Shown here piece after piece: positions 5,161 through 6,857 of a stretch of 6,857 bases of DNA. The DNA comes from an uncultured Clostridia bacterium (GTDB lineage: Bacteria > Bacillota > Clostridia > Oscillospirales > Ruminococcaceae), in the NCBI GenBank assembly GCA_947588775.1, contig CANPZQ010000104.1:1-6857 (forward strand), given 5' to 3'. Position numbers and translations under genes: made by a program. The notes beneath the pieces were generated by a model. The model searched no databases. It was not told where the DNA came from and saw nothing but the letters and a program-made list of their open reading frames with translations. Position 1 is the first letter of the stretch; each line of letters begins with the position of its first letter.

Positions 5161-6027
5161 ATGTCAAACGCAAAAATCAGGCTTTTCGCCTTTTCCGACG
5201 AGGCGGGCGGAGAGCTTTCAAAGCAGATTGCCGCAATGCTCAGAAACTCCCTCGACGGCGCGGAGCTTCGCGGCACCGAATACGGAAACGTTTCCGCCCT
5301 CAGCCCGCAGCAGGCGCGCGGGATTAAATCCCGCCTCGACAGCGAGGGCCTGCGGGTATGGTCGGCGGGCTCGCCGCTCGGGAAAATCGGCGTAAACGAC
5401 CCCTTTGAGCCGGAAACCGAAAAGCTTAAACGAACCCTTGAAACCGCGTACATACTCGGCGCGCCGAACATAAGGATTTTCTCGTTTTACATTCCGCGCG
5501 GCGAAAATCCTGACGGATACCGCTCGAAGGTCGTCGACCGCCTTTCGGAGATGGCCGAAATCGCGGATACCCTGCACAGCGGCATAACCCTTTGCCACGA
5601 AAACGAGAAGGGGATTTTCGGCGACAACGCCGAACGCTGCCTTGAAATTTTAAACGCAGTCCCGGAGATTTCGGGGGTGTTCGACCCCGCGAACTTCGTC
5701 CAGTGCGGCGTCGATACCGCCGCGGCGTGGGAGCTTTTAAAGTCGAAAATCCGCTATCTGCACATAAAGGACGCGCTTTCGGACGGAAGGGTCGTCCCCG
5801 CAGGCGCGGGAATCGGAAATCTTCCGAAAATAGTTTCGGAGTTTATTGAAATGGGCGGAAGCGCGATGACTGTAGAGCCCCATCTTCGGGTATTCGGCGG
5901 GCTTTCTTCGCTTGAGCGCGAGGGCGAGCGTTCGCAGGTCGGCGAGGTATATTCCTACCCCGACGCGGATTCCGCGTTCGACGCGGCGTGCGGGGCGATT
6001 AAGAAAATTATCGGGGTGACAAAATGA
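5161..6027 (+). CDS. TIM-barrel sugar phosphate isomerase/epimerase-like protein
   Basis: The 288-residue protein belongs to the xylose isomerase-like TIM-barrel (AP endonuclease 2) superfamily. A likely divalent-metal site is spread over the barrel in the usual order: E147 (HENEKG), D175 (GVFDPANF), H201 (YLHIKDA) and E239 (TVEPH). This Glu-Asp-His-Glu set is that of metal-dependent ketose epimerases and inosose dehydratases, so isomerisation, epimerisation or dehydration of a sugar or keto-sugar is expected. No signal peptide is seen, so it is cytoplasmic. The ATG at 5161 is preferred because GGAGG (5148-5152) lies 8 nt upstream; an in-frame TTG at 5137 has no such site and would be only about 5 nt from the predicted transcript start. 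The stop overlaps the next gene by 4 nt (ATGA). The substrate is unknown. Confidence 0.88.
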   Translation: MSNAKIRLFAFSDEAGGELSKQIAAMLRNSLDGAELRGTEYGNVSALSPQQARGIKSRLDSEGLRVWSAGSPLGKIGVNDPFEPETEKLKRTLETAYILGAPNIRIFSFYIPRGENPDGYRSKVVDRLSEMAEIADTLHSGITLCHENEKGIFGDNAERCLEILNAVPEISGVFDPANFVQCGVDTAAAWELLKSKIRYLHIKDALSDGRVVPAGAGIGNLPKIVSEFIEMGGSAMTVEPHLRVFGGLSSLEREGERSQVGEVYSYPDADSAFDAACGAIKKIIGVTK

Positions 6028-6773
6028 GAATCGGTGCGCAGCTTTATACGGTTCGCGAATTTATGCAGGACCTCGACGGCTTCTCCGAAACGCTTAAAAA
6101 GGTCGCGGACATCGGCTATAAAACCGTTCAGGTTTCGGGGAGCTGCCCGTTTTCGGCGGAATGGCTTCGCGGCGAGCTTAAAAAAACCGGCCTCGAATGC
6201 GTTTTGACGCACACCCCCGCCGACAGGCTCGTCGGGGAAACCGAAAAAGTCGCCGAGGAGCACAAAATTTTCGGCTGCCGTTACGTCGGCCTCGGGTGGA
6301 ACGCCTTCGACCTCGAATCGGGCGACACGCCGGAGGCGTTTACGGAAAAATACCGCCCCGCCGCCGGAATTCTTTATAAAAACGGCCTGAAATTCATGTA
6401 TCACAACCACGACCGCGAATTTCAGCGTTGCGGCGAAAAGCTTGTTTTAGAGAGCCTCGCGGAGGCGTTTGAGCCGGAAATAATGGGCTTTACGCTCGAT
6501 ACCTTCTGGGTTCAGGCCGGAGGCGGCGACCCCGCGCAGTGGCTCCGAAGGCTTTCGGGGCGGGTCGACTGCATACACCTGAAGGACTACGCGTTCGGAA
6601 GAAAATTCGCGGTTCTGGGCGAGGGGAACATGAACTTCGACGCGATTTTCAACGCCGCCGACGACGCTGGGACGAAATATATGCTCGTCGAGCAGGACGA
6701 CTGTTACGGCGAGGACCCGTTTGAATGCCTAAAAAGAAGCTATCTCTATCTTCGCGCAAGAGGCTTTGAATAA
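6024..6773 (+). CDS. Second TIM-barrel sugar isomerase/epimerase-like protein
   Basis: The 249-residue protein begins MRIGAQLYTVREFMQDL, a common start of the sugar phosphate isomerase/epimerase family. It has YHNHDREF (126-133), D159 in FTLDTFWVQAGGGDP, H185 in CIHLKDY and E223 in VEQDD. D159, H185 and E223 fit the family metal site; the first position, usually Glu-Asn, is replaced by the YHNH form typical of one subgroup. It is clearly different from the preceding protein and shorter, so the pair is not a recent duplication. The ATG overlaps the upstream stop as ATGA (6024-6027), implying coupled translation and perhaps joint function. A Gfo/Idh/MocA-like gene follows after 18 bp, a partner often found with this subgroup. 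The reaction is not known. Confidence 0.88.
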   Translation: MRIGAQLYTVREFMQDLDGFSETLKKVADIGYKTVQVSGSCPFSAEWLRGELKKTGLECVLTHTPADRLVGETEKVAEEHKIFGCRYVGLGWNAFDLESGDTPEAFTEKYRPAAGILYKNGLKFMYHNHDREFQRCGEKLVLESLAEAFEPEIMGFTLDTFWVQAGGGDPAQWLRRLSGRVDCIHLKDYAFGRKFAVLGEGNMNFDAIFNAADDAGTKYMLVEQDDCYGEDPFECLKRSYLYLRARGFE

Positions 6774-6791
6774 AGATTTAGGAGGATAATT

Positions 6792-6857
6792 ATGGAAAAA
6801 ATCAGGCTCGGCATAATCGGAATAGGAAACATGGGCTCCGGCCACGCGACAAGAATA
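6792..6857 (+). CDS. Gfo/Idh/MocA-type oxidoreductase, N-terminal 22 residues (cut by window end)
   Basis: An ATG with AGGAGG at 6780-6785, 6 nt upstream, opens a frame that runs off the window. The 22 residues include LGIIGIGNMGSGHA (6-19), a Rossmann beta-alpha start with the GxGxxG dinucleotide-binding loop as it appears in Gfo/Idh/MocA sugar dehydrogenases. These oxidise or reduce a hydroxyl of a sugar, inositol or glycoside with NAD(P). Its place third in an operon with two isomerase-like genes fits. Too little is present to exclude another Rossmann dehydrogenase. Confidence 0.75.
   Translation, partial: MEKIRLGIIGIGNMGSGHATRI

Noticed and set aside
5151..5164. Catabolite-response-like sequence (GGTAAACGCTATGT) before the isomerase gene
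   Set aside because: Only the left half resembles a cre site; the right half lacks the CA end, and the position over the start codon is explained by the ribosome binding region.

Overview
The window reads as chromosomal DNA from a GC-rich member of the Firmicutes, probably an anaerobic clostridium of gut type. The basis is the cluster of SRP RNA, dnaX, ybaB/ebfC and recR, strong AGGAGG ribosome binding sites, a PerR-type regulator beside rubrerythrin (anaerobic peroxide defence), and sigma-A style promoters with extended -10 boxes. This placement is an inference; no species can be named. There are no insertion sequences, CRISPR arrays, tRNAs or rRNAs.

Left part (1-1466, plus strand): the 3' end of a NUDIX hydrolase gene, then a consensus promoter overlapped and flanked by short palindromes, then a Fur-family repressor with all five PerR metal ligands, then a rubrerythrin. 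The last two probably form a peroxide-response unit.

Convergent junction (1467-1750): no gene. It holds a 16-bp GC-rich hairpin without a U tail, a conventional terminator for the rubrerythrin transcript, and a perfect 18-bp inverted repeat whose 52-nt loop carries a four-tract G-quadruplex motif on the minus strand. The repeat starts 5 nt after the tadA stop.

Middle part (1751-5055, minus strand; transcription runs from high to low coordinates): a promoter at 5027-5055 drives a small SRP RNA gene (4887-5019). The gene is not listed among the coding regions but is clearly visible from its GUCAGG/GGAA/AGCAGC apex and a 25-position terminal helix. Only 24 nt later comes dnaX, then ybaB/ebfC, recR and tadA, tightly packed or overlapping. 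The transcript therefore links protein targeting, the replication clamp loader, recombinational repair and tRNA wobble editing. In Bacillus subtilis tadA lies upstream of the SRP RNA; here it is the last gene.

Right part (5098-6857, plus strand): a divergent promoter with an extended -10 starts an operon of two TIM-barrel sugar isomerase/epimerase-like proteins joined by an ATGA overlap, followed by the first 22 codons of a Gfo/Idh/MocA-type NAD(P)-dependent oxidoreductase. This combination suggests catabolism of a sugar, polyol or keto-sugar; the substrate cannot be read from the sequence. The most unusual signals are the SRP RNA acting as a near-immediate leader of dnaX, and the inverted repeat with its G-quadruplex loop.
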